Source: Graphilbum fragrans | Taxonomy: Eukaryota > Ascomycota > Sordariomycetes > Ophiostomatales > Ophiostomataceae | DNA length: 64,000 nt | Assembly (NCBI GenBank): GCA_001513895.1 | Contig: LLKO01000014.1 | Location: forward strand, 496,001 to 560,000 | Reading direction: 5' to 3' | In this document: positions 10,327 to 23,614 of the stretch, piece after piece | Layout of the letters: each line of letters starts with the position of its first letter | Numbering within the stretch: the first letter of the stretch is position 1 | Program-made: the position numbers and the translations under genes | Notes under the pieces: model-generated | Database searches by the model: none | What the model saw: only the letters and a program-made list of their open reading frames with translations | Told to the model about the DNA's origin: nothing

Positions 10327-13151
10327 GGTGAGCGTGGGGGGGTAGTGGAAGATGAGGAGAGAAAGAAACGAGAATGCCTCGCGGACAGCTCGCTCTCGGC
10401 CGCAAATAAAAACACTGAAACTCAGAGCAGGGTCTCCGTTCACGGGATCAGAGGACTGGGTATCGTTAGGCAGCGGTGTCGATGAACGTGTGTCGATATC
10501 GTTGCTTGTAAATAGAGTAGTGATGAGGAAGAGATGCGACCAACGAGGTTGCGGGAAAGTCTGCAGTTTTGTTTGGTGTTCGCCTTGTGGAGCGGAACGG
10601 CTGTGAATCTCACGCCAGCGAATAGATTAAAGCACAAACCGCAAGAAGGCGGAACAGCGCTTCAAAACAAAGGGGGAACCAAGGGGTTTCGTCCGGTTGC
10701 AGGTATGTTGGACAACAGGCGACTAGCCAAATGGTGAGCAAAGTAAACAGAGGCCAACTAACAGGTATATGCCAGGAGACCAAAGATGCCAAAAAAATTC
10801 TAGAGAAGAGCAAGAAAGAAGAAGGAGAGAAAAAGAAAAACCAGGGATCTCCAGACAGAAGGAAACAATCCAGACAAAACAGAAAACCTGAGTTTCAACA
10901 GGACAGGGGCAGCCGCGAGCAACAACAGGAAATAGGAGACTGAGAGCGGGTTAAAAGCTGAAAAAGAACGATGTCAGAAGTGAGCCTAAAAGTGGTTCTG
11001 TGGCTGAGCTACGCTTGCATTTTACGGCATAGCTGGGGAGAGAGGATTCCTCGTAATACGGACACTGCATGGGAGAGGCGAGAAAGCAGAAGCGCAGGGG
11101 CCCGCACAGCGCCAGCTTAGCAGCGTCTGGCCGCTATAATTGGGAAAGCGGCATGGTACCTCCAAATACATATGTACTCGTCGTCGTAACTACGACGTAT
11201 GCTGGGAGTTATGGGTAGCGTACTTCACACTGTGGGGTGGAGAGCATGAAACACGCTGTCCTCTTTCTACAACGTACCTGTATTCTCCTTGCGCCTTGCA
11301 CCTTTCAGGGCTTGAACAGCGTTTCCGCTCGGGCGCTGCTCAACGGTTTTTGCGAGCATGCAACGGCTTCAACACAATCCCAGCCAGAAGCCCAAGCCAT
11401 GAAGGACATGCTTTCGCTCGTCCCAACCTCACGACCAGACAAGAGGCCTTTACAGCTCCACGCTCGAATCAGCCCTTCAAGCCTTCAAGCTAACCGTGCG
11501 CTTGGCGACGGAAATACACCAAAAACGAAGCGGGCATCCTTGGTCAAGTCAATAGCGCGCTGCTGGCCAAGCATCTATCAGCCCTGCCGCTGTCGTTACG
11601 AGCTACCCGTATGTGTGCTGTCCGCCACCACCGTCTTCTGCCCGTATTTTTCGGACGTGGCTTGCTGGTTCAGTATGTCAGGCTATCCAAGCGAGAATAC
11701 GAGATCAAACCATGAAAGAACAGGCGGCCGCATTTGGTCACATTTACCTCGTACATACAGCCACAGAATCTGGGAGTATCACAAATACGTGTACAAAGAG
11801 TACGAGTATGTGCTCCGTACTCCATCCATGTACTCACAACAACTCCGTCCCAACACAGTGTGCAGAACCCCCCTATTCCGTATGTCGATCGCCACCGGAG
11901 TCGCTGCGAAGTGCGTGTGCTCGACTGCGATGCTAAACCAGAGCCTCAGGAAGGAACGTGTCCACAGCCATACAAATGCGCCAGTAGAAGGATCCAAACC
12001 GCAATTACTGGTGGCCCAGCAGATCTCCACTGCGCTGCTGTAGCGCTCTCACCTCGCGCTATTCCAGTCCTCAGGCTTTTTTTCCCACGCAGTAAGATCT
12101 GACGCTGTACTCAGTCAATCCAGAAGAGCGCCGTGCCATGTATTGCGGACAGACACACCCTAACTCCTGCATACGCACCACGTCGTACGTGGTACTGTCG
12201 TAAGTCAGCGCGATTTGGACCTGACGAATCCACCAGCATATTTTTTTCGCTCGCTGTCGTAAGCGCTGCAGGCGCAAGGGGCCTTCTAAAGCTCTACCAA
12301 AGTATCTTGCCATGCCCTCACCGTCGTACAGCAGCCTCCCAAACAGGCCCGTACTGCTGTCCCGAAAACCTGCTAGATTCCATTGCACCCTCCGTCACGA
12401 CGTTGCAACTTCTCCTGCGGACGTTAGGGCCTTCTTCCCACTTCCCAGTTTTTCTCGCAAGCTCGATTCGTGTACGAGGAGTCGTATCAACTCCAAGACT
12501 CGTCAGTTAAAAATAGAAAAAATCACGCGCGAAGTAGTAAAGCACTATGGGCCTTCTGGGAGGAAGGCGCGGTGGCGGTGGCAGCCGGTGAGACCCGCTG
12601 TGGATCCTGTCCAATAGGGTCCCGGCTGGTGCGGCGGTGCAGCGCGTTCTCCATTCTGGTGTGGCTACAGAAGAACGAATCGAATTCGTCGCTTCCAGCA
12701 AAGCTCCAAACAACCAAGCGAAATCGACAGGAACCCCAAGGCACACCAAACCCGCCAGGGGTCTGCCCAGCGTCCAGATCGACAAATAACCGCTCTTCTG
12801 GCCGTTTGCCGTTCCTTACGGCATATGGGATCGTTCCATTGAGATCGATCCTCTCTCATGTTGCCTTTCTTCGTTGGTCGGCTTTTTAGGGGGATAGGGG
12901 CACCCTCTACGAGTGCAGAGTACATGTACGAGTACGCCGGCAACGGATGCCGCCAGAGGCAGAGCACCGGCTACGAACCCGTCCAGTCGGCCTGCATGGC
13001 ACAAGATGAGTTGTTCGCCTCGTTCTGGATTATAATTCTTTACGCCCTGCAACGGTCAGAAAGACAACACTTCCATACATGCATGCGTGTATCTGACATC
13101 AGCAATCTGCACACAACTAGACGCCAGCCACAGGGTAACTATTTACGGTGG
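10327..13151. other. Gene-free block, left part
   Basis: The first several hundred bases are the chitin synthase promoter and leader, with purine-rich (+) stretches at 10350-10560 and 10790-10940. From about 11.1 kb on no frame resembles a known protein; open frames are short and lack intron-joined continuity. Motifs of the TACGAGTA type occur at 11801-11809 and 12926-12936. Confidence 0.5.
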
Positions 13152-13742
13152 TTATTTGCATTTGCCATTTGTATTCGCCATTCGTGTTTGGTGTTTCGTG
13201 TTGTCCCTCTGGAGGCGGAAGTTCGGAAACATCGGACCAGGCTGCGAGCTAAGCTGCCGCAGTTTGCATGAATGAGTAGTCTCACGTGCCTTTTCTGTTT
13301 TTTTATTCTCCCGTTGTGGCCGTAGAGAGGCCGGCCGGCTGTGCTCTGCAGTTGCCTCCACTGCCTTCGTTGGAGCGGCGCCGACCTGATAGCGACTCCA
13401 TCGCCTGCGCTGTCTCTCGGGTGCATTATATCCTATCCGCATGATCTTTTGGTCGATGCTCGCGATCGCGGCCGTTGGCAAGTGGCCTACCTCCTCAGCT
13501 AGTAGCACTTTGAAGAGAGAAATCAACTCCCCTAGATATGTGTTTTGTTCCTGCAAATCGCGCAACCTCGGGGTTTTATCCTGGTTACTTAGCTCTGACA
13601 AACGCTTCGTTCCTAGACAGAGGTCAAGTGGCCATATCGGAGTACATCTAAGGCTCTCAGTGTCACGGCGACGTGGGCAGTCCTTATTTCGGTTGGTTGA
13701 CTTAGCAAGTGCCAGACATTTCTTTGTGTCGACTGTGTCCTA
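13152..13742 (-). pseudogene. Uncharacterised coding-like frame, probable gene remnant
   Basis: On the minus strand one frame stays open for about 195 codons, from just after a TAG at 13742-13740 to its stop at 13152. It has no ATG before its best part. The middle (about 13610-13410) reads like real protein: KRLSELSNQDKTPRLRDLQEQ, then a Leu/Glu/Ile-rich helix (LGELISLFKVLLAEE) and ASIDQKIMRIGYNAPERQRRR. It suggests an amphipathic helix or coiled coil followed by a basic patch. Upstream in frame is Arg-rich sequence (CPRRRDTESLR). After about 13380 the frame becomes random-looking. I do not recognise the family. It could be the decayed end of a gene whose other parts lie at 13.75-14.06 kb in another frame, or chance. 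Confidence 0.3.
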
Positions 13743-15704
13743 GATTGCCTTGGCTTTGGTGCGTCTTCCTCACGGGCCAAGCAAGGCTGATTTCCGCAAA
13801 CAGAAATACCAGCCCTGGAACAAATAAACGCCTCTCTAGGTATTTCTAATCTCGGACGGTGTCGCCAAGTTTCCACACGTCCACATGCCCTTTCTAGGAA
13901 AGGAGCTATGACGTTTATTCGTACTCTCGTTGTAACAAGGAAACGTTTCTTGCGGCAAGCCGTCCCGGCACGCAACCAGGACCTTTTTGGCCGTTCTCAC
14001 CCGCTGGCGGCTACGGGACCCAACCCCCTTGCACCAAAAGCTCTGCTTCGACTGCATTTTCCAACGCGGCTATGCATCTTACCTTTTGGCTGGCCACAGG
14101 TAACAAGCGTGGTCGGCTGCCTCTCTATTTGTACGGCTTGGCGGTGCCGGTTTTTTTGGACTTTGGGGCAGAACCGGCTGCTACCACGGGACGATCATCG
14201 GCACCCTGTCTATCCATGTCCGGCCGGGATAGATGAAGGGAGCAAACAAGTGCAAGATCTAGATGCTAGAACTCCCAGTCTAGGTCTAGCAAAACATGGA
14301 CAGAGAGACATTCTAGGGAAGAGTGTACCACAGGCATAAGCCGGCCTCACGTCTCGATGGCCGGCAATAGGCATCTTTGAGTTACTGCAGTAAGTGGCTT
14401 TAGCCTGTGAGTAGCCTGTCTACTTAGCGCATTTAGAGGCATCTCTGCCTGATCAGGATTATTTGCGTACTTGCACATCGCTGAGAAGGCGTGGCGATCG
14501 TAGGTGAAAAAGGAAGAGAGCAAAGATACGCGAAACTATTCAATGGCGGCTTCGCTGATACTCAAGCTCAAACAGTCATGTCTTTCTCTGCGCCGTGTCT
14601 GTCTCTGTTTCTCGGCGCAGTGTCCGACGCGCTTCAAACTCCCATCTCGGGTCTGGCTAGACGCCCTTCATTTGTTTAGGCGAGCCCGAAACAGGGAGAA
14701 GAGGGAGGTGCTTGGTTGCCATGGTGCAGCATCTGTGCAGTTTCCATAGCGAATGCGGTGCATGATAGATAGCTATGTACGGAGAATACAGTCTCTAGCA
14801 ACCGAAGCTGATGATTGCCGCCCGCCGATAAAGGCAGTCGGGGAAGGAGACACCGAATTGATGAGCAATGATGCAAGCTATTAAACAGATGCCCAAGGCA
14901 TGCAGCGGTCTTCTGCCAAACATCTTACAATGCATGTCGTGCCACCACGTCAAGCGCGACGTCGATGTCTCAAAATGTGGTCACATTGTTGACGAAGACG
15001 AGAGACACGAGCTGCAATGGCACGTAAGGCAAAAGAAGAATTGCACAAGCTGTGTTGGAAGAAGCAATGATGCTGGCGATTTGGCGAGGACAGAGCAAGA
15101 CCGTAATAAGGAAATTGATAAACAGTTATCTACGTACATACTCGTATGTGCTTACAACGACTCGTAGTGTACACACAGGCGGAGTATCTATGTACAGGCT
15201 CGTGGCTACGGTATAAGAACAGGCTGTCTGGCAACACAAATTAGCCCGCATCAGTGCATCAATGCATGACAGAAGCCCAGCAGCCAACGAACTATTGGGG
15301 CAGATTGCAACACTATGCTAGAATTCCGACCTCCGCCGCGCATGCGCAGAGAACAGGGAAACAACAGGCACAAACAAGCTTCTCGCCACGAGGCCATACG
15401 ACGTACATAGAAGAATGCCATTATGGCATGGTATTATGCTTGAATAGGATTCGGTGGCAGCCATTCATACGAGTAAGCCTAGAAGCCTGTGGACAATTAA
15501 AGACCAGCCGAGATGAAGGGGCGAATCCTTGGTCTGGGGTGGGAACGAAGGAAGCGCTCCGCAGCTATGAGTACGGAGTATGAGTGCTTGAAGCTGTTCA
15601 TAAAATATGCATGATATATGCATGTTTAAAAGAGCGTACAACCCATTGTAGCCTCTTGTAGTGAGCAGATTACACGCACCTGGTGAGACGCTCCGTTTTG
15701 GAGT

Positions 15705-16170
15705 ACCACATACGAGTACGAGTACTCTGTGATACGAGAGTTTTCGCTCTGAGCTGTCTTGGTACGGAAGCGGAAGGAGACGACACATACATACGAGAGC
15801 ATGGACTCTACGTAACAAATGTACGGAGCGCTCGCCTCGGTGCAGTACTGCAGACTTGTGGGATATGCAGAAATGTGTGGGAGAAAAAGTACACTATACT
15901 GGCGCTCTACCGATTTGTGTGTATCCGCATATATACGGAGTTCCCTGTCATTTAGGACCTCTTCAAGGACCTGATCCATATCCACAAGGGATCGGAAGGC
16001 CCAAGGCCTGCGTCCCACCCCTCTTTCCTCTGTAGTATGTGTAAGTATTTGGTAGCACAATACGAGTATGCTACGCCCAGCCAGCAACCCTTGCGGAAAG
16101 CACTGTACGAGTACGAGTAATCATGTGTACATAGGTGCATGTAAAAGTAGTGTACGGGTACGAGTATCTC
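15705..16170. repeat. Cluster of TACGAGTA/TACGGAGTA motifs
   Basis: Within 470 bp the sequence carries TACGAGTACGAGTAC (15711), AATACGAGTAT (16060), GTACGAGTACGAGTA (16105) and GTACGGGTACGAGTAT (16152). The hexamer step TACGAG is repeated two or three times in several of them. Short dispersed repeat, non-coding. Confidence 0.6.
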
Positions 16171-16744
16171 ACCCCTGCACGGGGGGCGTTTCGCTAAAAA
16201 TGCCGAGCCCTCCCCCAATTTGCCAGCCCATAAAGACTGTTGTATTGTTTTCTCAATGGGGCGCTCTCGTTCGCCCGCCGTTTCCTGCCCTTCCCTGCCC
16301 CTGGTCCTGCCCCATTTTTCCTTCCCCTCTTTTCCACCCTTCCCTCATACGAGCGCCGCTCCTTCTAGGCCTCGTCAGCTGTGGTCCCACCCTCCGGACT
16401 CGCACATACTTGGTGGCCGGGCGGGTTTTAGTGTACAGTCCGCTGGAGCAGAACGCTGTACGCCGCCCTTTGTTCCCCTTTCTTCCACTGTTGGCGAGCA
16501 GAGCTGGCAGGAGCCCAGGGACTCCGGCACGCAGTTTGTCGCCGTAGCGTGTCTCATAGCGCTGCTAACTTGTCGGCGTGTCGGGGCAAGAGCGCGCATT
16601 TTAGTGTCTTCCGTGCTCGTCCTTGCCGTCGTGGCCAGCGAGTCCATTGCCTCCTTGAGCTAAAAACGCCCTACCAGAAGGGTGTGGCCCCATACTATTT
16701 GTGTGCCTGGATCCTGTAGTACTGTCTTTACGGAGTATGGCGTA

Positions 16745-17120
16745 TGTCGCTCCTCTGTGCTACGCTGTTTCCCCTTCTTCTGCCCTTCTTCGCGGTGACA
16801 TCCGATCCGCAGCAGCGCCCCATCGCAAATCTTCAGAGGCTCCCCTTTCCTGTCTAGTCCCAGGCTCCTTCTCCTCCTCCTCTTTCTCTCCCCCCATTCT
16901 CTCCCACCCCATCGACGCACATCGTCAATCACCCTCCACTTTCTTCCTCACGAAACAAAAACAAACAATCATCAACACCTCGAGGCCAACACACCTCCTC
17001 TCCTTCATTTCGTCGTCTGTTTCTCAACCATCCATTTTTCTTCTGTTCGCTCGTTATACACCACACACACACACACCCCTTTCTTTGGCGATAGTGATAC
17101 GCTATTAAAGACTACTGTTG
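16745..17120 (+). promoter_or_regulatory. Pyrimidine-rich leader region of opy2
   Basis: Long CT-rich tracts on the + strand (for example 16855-16900 and 16990-17090) lie 450-850 nt upstream of the opy2 ATG. In filamentous ascomycetes such tracts commonly flank the transcription start. The exact start cannot be placed from sequence. Confidence 0.35.
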
Positions 17121-17599
17121 GACTTCCTTGCATTCCGACATCCCTTTTCCGTGTCGTGCTTTGTCTCCCTACATTCCTTGATTCTTTTTTTGGAGAGAGC
17201 TAGCCTCGTCTATCTAGTCGGCTTTCGCCGATTCTTTCTTTCGACACTCGCCCAGTCCGTTCGTTCCGCGTCTTTGCGGTCGCTCCTGATCTTCTTCAGG
17301 ATTTCTTGCATTCCGCCAGTCTCTCGTTTCCACCCATTCGCACATTTGTACATTCGGATTCAAACACAGGCCACCGTCGTCAGCGAATCGAACATATTCG
17401 CTCGATCTTTGCACCAAAGCTTTCGTCGTTGCATAGCCTCGGATCGAAGCGCCTCGAATACTGCGGCTACCGACGACTCGACTCGACGATCCGACGATCC
17501 GATCAGAATTCTTTGCAAACGCCTCCACTCTCTCGAGGCACACTTGCTTTCCGTTGATTGTCCAGCCGGACAACACACTCGTCAACCTCAACCTTCAAA

Positions 17600-18998
17600 A
17601 TGCCTGCCTATTTGCCTGACGGTGCGTCCTTCTCACCTTGTGTCCCTTTCTGCTGGACATACATGCTAATACCTCTCCATAGTCGCATTAGACGTCCTTC
17701 TCCCACGACAGACCAGCTGCGCACAATGCTCGGATTCAGCACCAGCCTGCCCATCATGCCCGTCTGGCCAGAGCTGTCAGGTCACGGTGCCGCTCACTTG
17801 CACCGAATGCCCTCGAAGCATCTGTGCCATCAACGCAGCAACGACCACATCCACGCCCAAGTCCTCGTCACAGCCAAGCGCCGGTGCCATTGCTGGCGGA
17901 GTCATTGGAGGTGTGGCTGCGATTGCCGTCCTGACCTATCTCGTGTGGAGATTCTGCATCAAGACCAAGAGACAGCACGAGGCTACGATGCGTGAATCTA
18001 TGATGACGGCCGATGTCCAGCAGGCTGCCCAGTCCGATATGTCGTTTGCCGCTCGCCGCGACCAGCGCTCGTCCACGCACACCGTCCACTCGATTGCCTC
18101 GACCGTTCTGACCCGTGCCTCCAACATCATCCAGATCGCCTACATTCCCGGCGTCATGAACCGCGCCTCGCCCTCGTCGCCGACCGTGCTGGTGCCGCCT
18201 GTGCCGCCAATCCCAATCGCTGTCTCCGGCTCTGGCCACAGCACTCCGGCCAATACTGAGGACCAGCATTTCTTCGTTCCCGGCGACCTGCGCGATTCGA
18301 CCTACTCCGGCTACTCCGGCTTCACCGACCGCACTTCCTATGCCCGCACTTCATACGCTCCTCGCTCTAGCATTGCGTCGACGATTTATGGCAAGAATGC
18401 GGTTATTGTGCCGCCGCCGCAGACCGGAATGCGCGCGAAGCCGACTATGGTCAACCTCAAGTCGCCCGGCGCCGCGCCTCCGGTCCCCAACGTCGACTAC
18501 GAAAAGTACAGCAACCTTCGCCCCGTCAGTGCTGCCAACAGCACCTTCAGCGTCGGCTCGACCTTCCTCAACAACGCCAGCGCCGCCATGCCGGTGCGGC
18601 CGGTTGTTGTGCGTGTTGGCAACGGTGCCAAGAAGTCACCTCTTGGAGCCACCTCGGTTGAAAATACCACCAGCGTCGCTACTACGCCGACTACGCCCAC
18701 CTCGGGCATCGAGAACGAGAAGAGCGCCCTGGCTGCCTCGCCTTCCAGCCCGCGCACCACATCGACTAGACGCGATTCCAACGCGTTGACTATTATTGAG
18801 GACTCCCCATCGCCCGACCAGGGCCCCTTCTCCGACCCTCCGCCGCCGACGATTCTCGGCCACAAGAATACAAACAGCCTCAATGCAGTCATTGAAGAGG
18901 CAACACGGAGAGCCGCTCAAAGAGACACCAACACCATCTCGGCAGAGCAGCGCGGCCGAAGCCCATTTGACGACGAACATGCCACCCATGATGACTAG
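17600..18998 (+). CDS. opy2: Opy2-type membrane anchor of the osmosensing MAPK pathway
   Basis: Two exons, 17600..17621 and 17683..18998, 445 residues. Opy2 is a single-pass plasma-membrane protein that recruits the Ste50-Ste11 module to the membrane in HOG and related MAPK signalling. A short N-terminus (MPAYLPD) is followed by a cysteine-rich ectodomain with eight Cys (C20, C23, C30, C33, C39, C47, C50, C55; pattern CAQC, CPSCPSGQSC, CTEC), matching the fungal Opy2 N-terminal domain. A Ser/Thr spacer comes next, then one transmembrane helix (about 72-98, with AGGVIGGVAAIAV) and a basic stop-transfer (KTKRQHE). The 340-residue cytosolic tail is Ser/Pro-rich and ends DDEHATHDD. The 61-nt intron splits the GTC codon of residue 8 and has a GCTAAT branch site. 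There is no cleavable signal peptide; the helix should act as a reverse anchor. Confidence 0.88.
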
Positions 18999-21431
18999 AG
19001 CAAAACTGATGTTTGCCTTTTTGTTTCGTCTTCGCCTACGCTTGCGACGGCATGAGTGCTGTTGGCTTCTCCAGTCTCATTTCTTCTTCTCCAGTCTATG
19101 CTACGAGCCTGCCTGTTTTTCTTCCCCTCCTTGAATATTACGATGCTCACTCACCGAGGCCGCATCATTGTACGAAAACCACAAAAAAAAATATCACGAA
19201 AGATATACCCGGCCGTGGTAGAGGTCTATGTTTGTATTTTGTTGGATCTGTCTTTTCAGGCATTTGGGTTTTGCCTTGATTTAGTGGTTGGAACGACCTG
19301 TCTTTTCTGTTTTGTTCCTTTTGTTTTTTTACTTTGTCATATTTATTCTCTTCTTCACACCCCCTTTTTCTTCATTTTCTTTCAAGAGCGGCTGGTGGCA
19401 TATGCCCGGGCGATTTACGAACCTCTTCTCCTTTTTTGGTTATACTCAAGGGTCAAACGTACCCAAGTTTTTTGGGACAGGAATGGATTCTTAGAATTGC
19501 ATGGAAACGGGTGTGAGAGCCGTATTGATATTGGCCGCCATCCAATTAACAGAGTCCTCGCCGAGTCTGATGACAGGCCAGGTAGCAGGACAAGAAAAAT
19601 TGAATAGAAACATTGTTTCTGCAGCAATGTGCTCTTGCTATACCTCTGTGGTTGTGTTCTGTGCTATGCTCGTAAACAAAAATAAATAGCTTATTTCGGC
19701 ATCATGGCTATCCTTGTCGCCTATCCCCATCTCTCCTATTTTCCTCGCACCGTAACTACTCATTCTCTCCTCGGACGCTTGGGCCAGGCGACCCCGTGGT
19801 GGATCTGTGTTTGGAGATTGGTTTACGTTTCTTGCGAGCACATCTCGAGCCATGAGCGGCATGCATTCTTGGCCGACAACGTGGAGCCCTCTTGTGACCT
19901 TTTGGTGTGTATTGTGCTTCATCCACCCGTTGCTTGAGATCCGCCACCGACGGAAAGCGGAGCTCCGTGCGCCTTTTTTCGTGTACGGATGTCTCTGCTT
20001 TCTGCTCTTTCTCCCTTTTCTCTCATTGTCTTTGCCACAATATATACGACGTGGTATCCGGCCGTGGGCCTTTTTCTTGAGCTGGCCGCATATGCGGATA
20101 CGTCGTCGCCTAGGGGAAACTCGGCCCAAGTTTACGAATGTGCGAAGTACATGCGTGCAAGCGTGAATACGTGCATGCGCAGATGGGGAACAGGCTTTAT
20201 TTTCTGGTCCACATGACCCGGGCAGCATGACTAGAGACGGGCTGCAGACGAAAGAAGGGTAGATGCGAAGCAGGCAGCAGCAAAAATGCAATCGATGAGG
20301 CCGGCGACATCCGTGGTGAGACACTTCACATGCTTTCCAGGGCTACGACGGAAGACAACTGATAGCCAACTACGGCAACTTCGCTTCTGTAAAGCTAAGC
20401 AGAAACCATTGTGTGGGGGTGTGTACGCACGGGTGGGAAGTCAAAGCTTGGATCTTCTGTAGGATGCAGACTAGAGGTTTTTTGGGGCCTTTTACGGCCT
20501 CGCGTGTCGTGCTTCTCCGGTTGTGTAACCTACAATCAACATAGGACGGGCACGCGGGCGGCCGACAGACTCCGGCCATGCCAAGTCCTTTCTTTGCATG
20601 TTCTTCGTCTGGGGCTTTGGTTCCCCTGACATAACAGTGACATAAAAGCAATGAGCAATGACATACTGTGGCTAGCACTTACAAACATATACATAGAGCA
20701 CGTCGGCCCGTCCACAAAAGACGCCATGAAAGAAAAAATTGATCGAAAAAGGTGAGTAAATAGTAAAAGAAAAGGGGGGCCGACAAAGAGAATGGGGGAT
20801 AGCCAAAGGGAAGAATGGGCTTCCTTGGTCGGAGCTTGTGATGTTGGGATAAGGCGGTGTACGACGAAGGCCGCTTGGATGGATGGCCATTGCTCCTTCC
20901 GGCGACGATAGACGCCCCCCTTGCCTGTGGTCTCATGCAATTCCGACGTAGCTGCCATTCTTGCTTCCCTTTTTTGATGCTCACCGCCTCCTTTGCTGCC
21001 TTCTCCCTGTCTCTCTTTTGCGGGTGTTTTGTGTTTTTTTCCTATCTGCTGCTACCACCAGCCCAAAGATCCCTTCCAACCCCCCTGTTGCCTTCATCCG
21101 CGTTCGTTCCGACGATCCAAGTACGTCTTCCCTGCCTCCGTTGTCGGGACGGCGTCGCCTACGAAGCAGCGAGAAGAAGGTGGCCAGAAACCACTTACAA
21201 ATAAAGCCGCATACCGTACGAGTCGTTTCATGGCGGCCTAGCGAATTTTCGGATGCCCCCCACGGGGGGGAGGGGAACCTACAATGGGGACGGAAGAGGG
21301 GGGGGGCACGCCTTGTGGAAGCCTCTTTCGTAAGTCAAACGGAGGAGGTTGGCGGACGAGAGCTGCATGCTGGCTAGCTTCTGGCGCCCACGGATCTCCA
21401 CAACGGACGGAGAACGACATGCTCGTACAAC

Positions 21432-21475
21432 AGAGAGAGAGAGAGAGAGAGAGAGAGAATGTGTGTGTGTGTGTG
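21432..21475. repeat. (GA)n(GT)n compound microsatellite
   Basis: About fourteen GA units run directly into about eight GT units on the + strand. Non-coding. Confidence 0.9.
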
Positions 21476-23540
21476 GCCATTGTGATCAGTAGGTGGTCGA
21501 CGAGCGAGAGCTGACGAATGCAAGCACCGCCTAGCCCGCAACCTGTTTGGCGAACTATACGGTCGATTGCCTATTTCGGCCACCGTGATGGTTATTCAAC
21601 TTGAGTTATATTCGTGCCGCTCTTGTGGTGGCGCGGGCTAAGAGATGAGAGGGTTGGGTGCAAGTCGGAGCTGAGAGTAGATGAGCTGACACCCGGGTCG
21701 AAGAGACACGGGAACAGAAGAGAACAGAACCAGCCCGATGGTCGCGAGATTCTTGCATTGTGTTGTTCTTCCCCTGCGTGTGCGCACAGTACTCTGTGCA
21801 TCAAGCCTCTCCTGAGCATTGTTTCGCTTTTCTTCAGCCTCTCCTCGAATACGAGTTTCGTTTGTCTCGTACATCCACGAGGTAGACAACTGTCGAAACT
21901 GCGGCTGAGAAACGCGGCACACCCTCTTTCGCTCCTTTAATACCCGTGAAATTGGTGTAGAGGCCGTATAACAGAGCGACATATTATATGTATGCGCAAT
22001 ACATAAGCAAGGAGGCATATTGTGGCATGCGCACACGCAGTTGGCTGAGCGCCTTTTTCCTTTTATTTTTTGACCTTGGTCGCCTCCAAGCTGACTGCTT
22101 ATCTGGACACCCCCAAGGAAGCTCCGAGCCTCTCATAGCACGGCCGGGAATTGGGTGAGGCTGGAAGTGTGATCCCGGCCGATAGCAAAAAGACGAAAGT
22201 ACTGTGTACTTTGCATGCCGAATATGCTATCTATTGGTCACTGCCGATACTCTCCTCCTCTACCTCGTCACCATTTGTGCTGACAAGCTTGACTTGTCTC
22301 AGCACTTCCCTGCTCTCGCTGTAGCAGACTCTCTGCACCCCATCCGATCGACACTTGAACTGCAGCGAAGCGTGCCCTGTCAGGAAAGGACAGAATAGAG
22401 GGGAGGGGCCAGTAGTAGAGCAGACACTGAGCTGTCGAAAGCGCCTGTCAATAGGGAACCACGTTGTAGAAAGGAGAACCGTCTGCCGGTATGACTTAGT
22501 GATCAGCATCTCGATGGACGAAGCCCGCCGTAGCTACCAGCAGGAGTCGGTACGACCTGCCCCCTCCTCTGTCTTTCCGCTTCTGTCATATTTCCCAGGC
22601 CAAAGAACTCCAATAAGGAATATACGATAGCGTTCTAGTTGGTGCAATATCCATGCCTATCACATGCCGAGATGTGACGATATCTTGGGGGTCGTGCTTG
22701 TTGGCATTTTCGTGCTGTTGCTCTGTTACCCTGTTTGGTTTCCATACGATATCTTTACCAGTGTTTGCCGCGGTGCCCCCTATCCAACTTTTCTGGTCGC
22801 ACGCTCGGCTTCCGGTGGAATATCAAGTGCCCATGGGCCCTCCTCGTTTGCCCGATACACAACAAGGCACGCTGGCCGGCCAGGATTGCTCACACCCTCC
22901 ATGTTCAGCCACGACGGCACAACGACAAACAAACACCATGTCAAAACTGTCACGCGCAGTAGTTACGTAGCCATCACCGACAAGCCACCAGCCTGTGCGT
23001 GTGACGACGCAGAGATGACATCCCACCATCACACATGCCCATCACGAAGGAAGAAGAGACATTCTCCCACCATCTTCCCTCCCCCCATTCCCCGAAGCCA
23101 CAGTACCACTACTTCCAGACGCGATGTCTCCTCTTCTCCTTGACAGAAGAAGCCTTTTGCAGGCCGGTACTTCTCAGCATACGACTGCAATACTATCGAC
23201 TACGAAGAATCTGGCCCCCTCTCGGTCTGTCGGTAGTTCACTGTCATCTCCTCGTTCTACTAAAGGGTAGGAGGGTGCTGGGCTCAGGGACATGATAGGG
23301 CCCCGCTGACGTCCAAGCGACAAGACGCAAGCAAGATCAAAAGGGCTAGTCCAAGTAGGGAGTGCCGTAGTAGTACATACAAAGTATTGACTGGCAGAGA
23401 AGACCAAAGCTGCAGCTCCAAAGCTTCACGGTATGTACATACTCATCCTCAGAGTGCTTTTTTTCGACTACCTGCCGCCTCGTCCCGCATTTCTTCCGGC
23501 CACCAGCCCCGTCGGCTAAGCTTCAATCACCTCCTCTTCC

Positions 23541-23614
23541 TCTCTCGCTCTCTCGATCTCTCGCTCTCTCGCTCTCTCGATCTCTCGCTCTCTCGCTCTC
23601 TTGCTCTCTCTCCA
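23541..23614. repeat. CT-rich octamer repeat (TCTCTCGC / TCTCTCGA)
   Basis: The units TCTCTCGC and TCTCTCGA recur in a regular order over about 74 bp, giving a higher-order period of about 24 bp. Non-coding; no gene start lies just downstream. Confidence 0.85.

Larger units (their letters stand above)
13743..17599. other. Gene-free block, right part, and opy2 upstream region
   Basis: No recognisable gene. A 99-codon frame at 14868-15167 has an ATG but no family resemblance. TACGAGTA-type motifs cluster at 15571-15580, 15711-15729, 16061-16070, 16105-16120 and 16152-16167. From about 16750 the + strand becomes strongly pyrimidine-rich, marking the opy2 leader. Confidence 0.5.

Noticed and set aside
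13836..14340. Possible additional exons for the orphan frame at 13.15-13.74 kb
   Set aside because: Frames on both strands are open for 70-140 codons, but I could not join them by plausible splice sites or see any shared family pattern.
14868..15167. A 99-codon + frame with CMSCHH and CTSC Cys pairs
   Set aside because: The two Cys pairs suggested a zinc finger, but spacing fits no known class and the flanks are non-coding in character.
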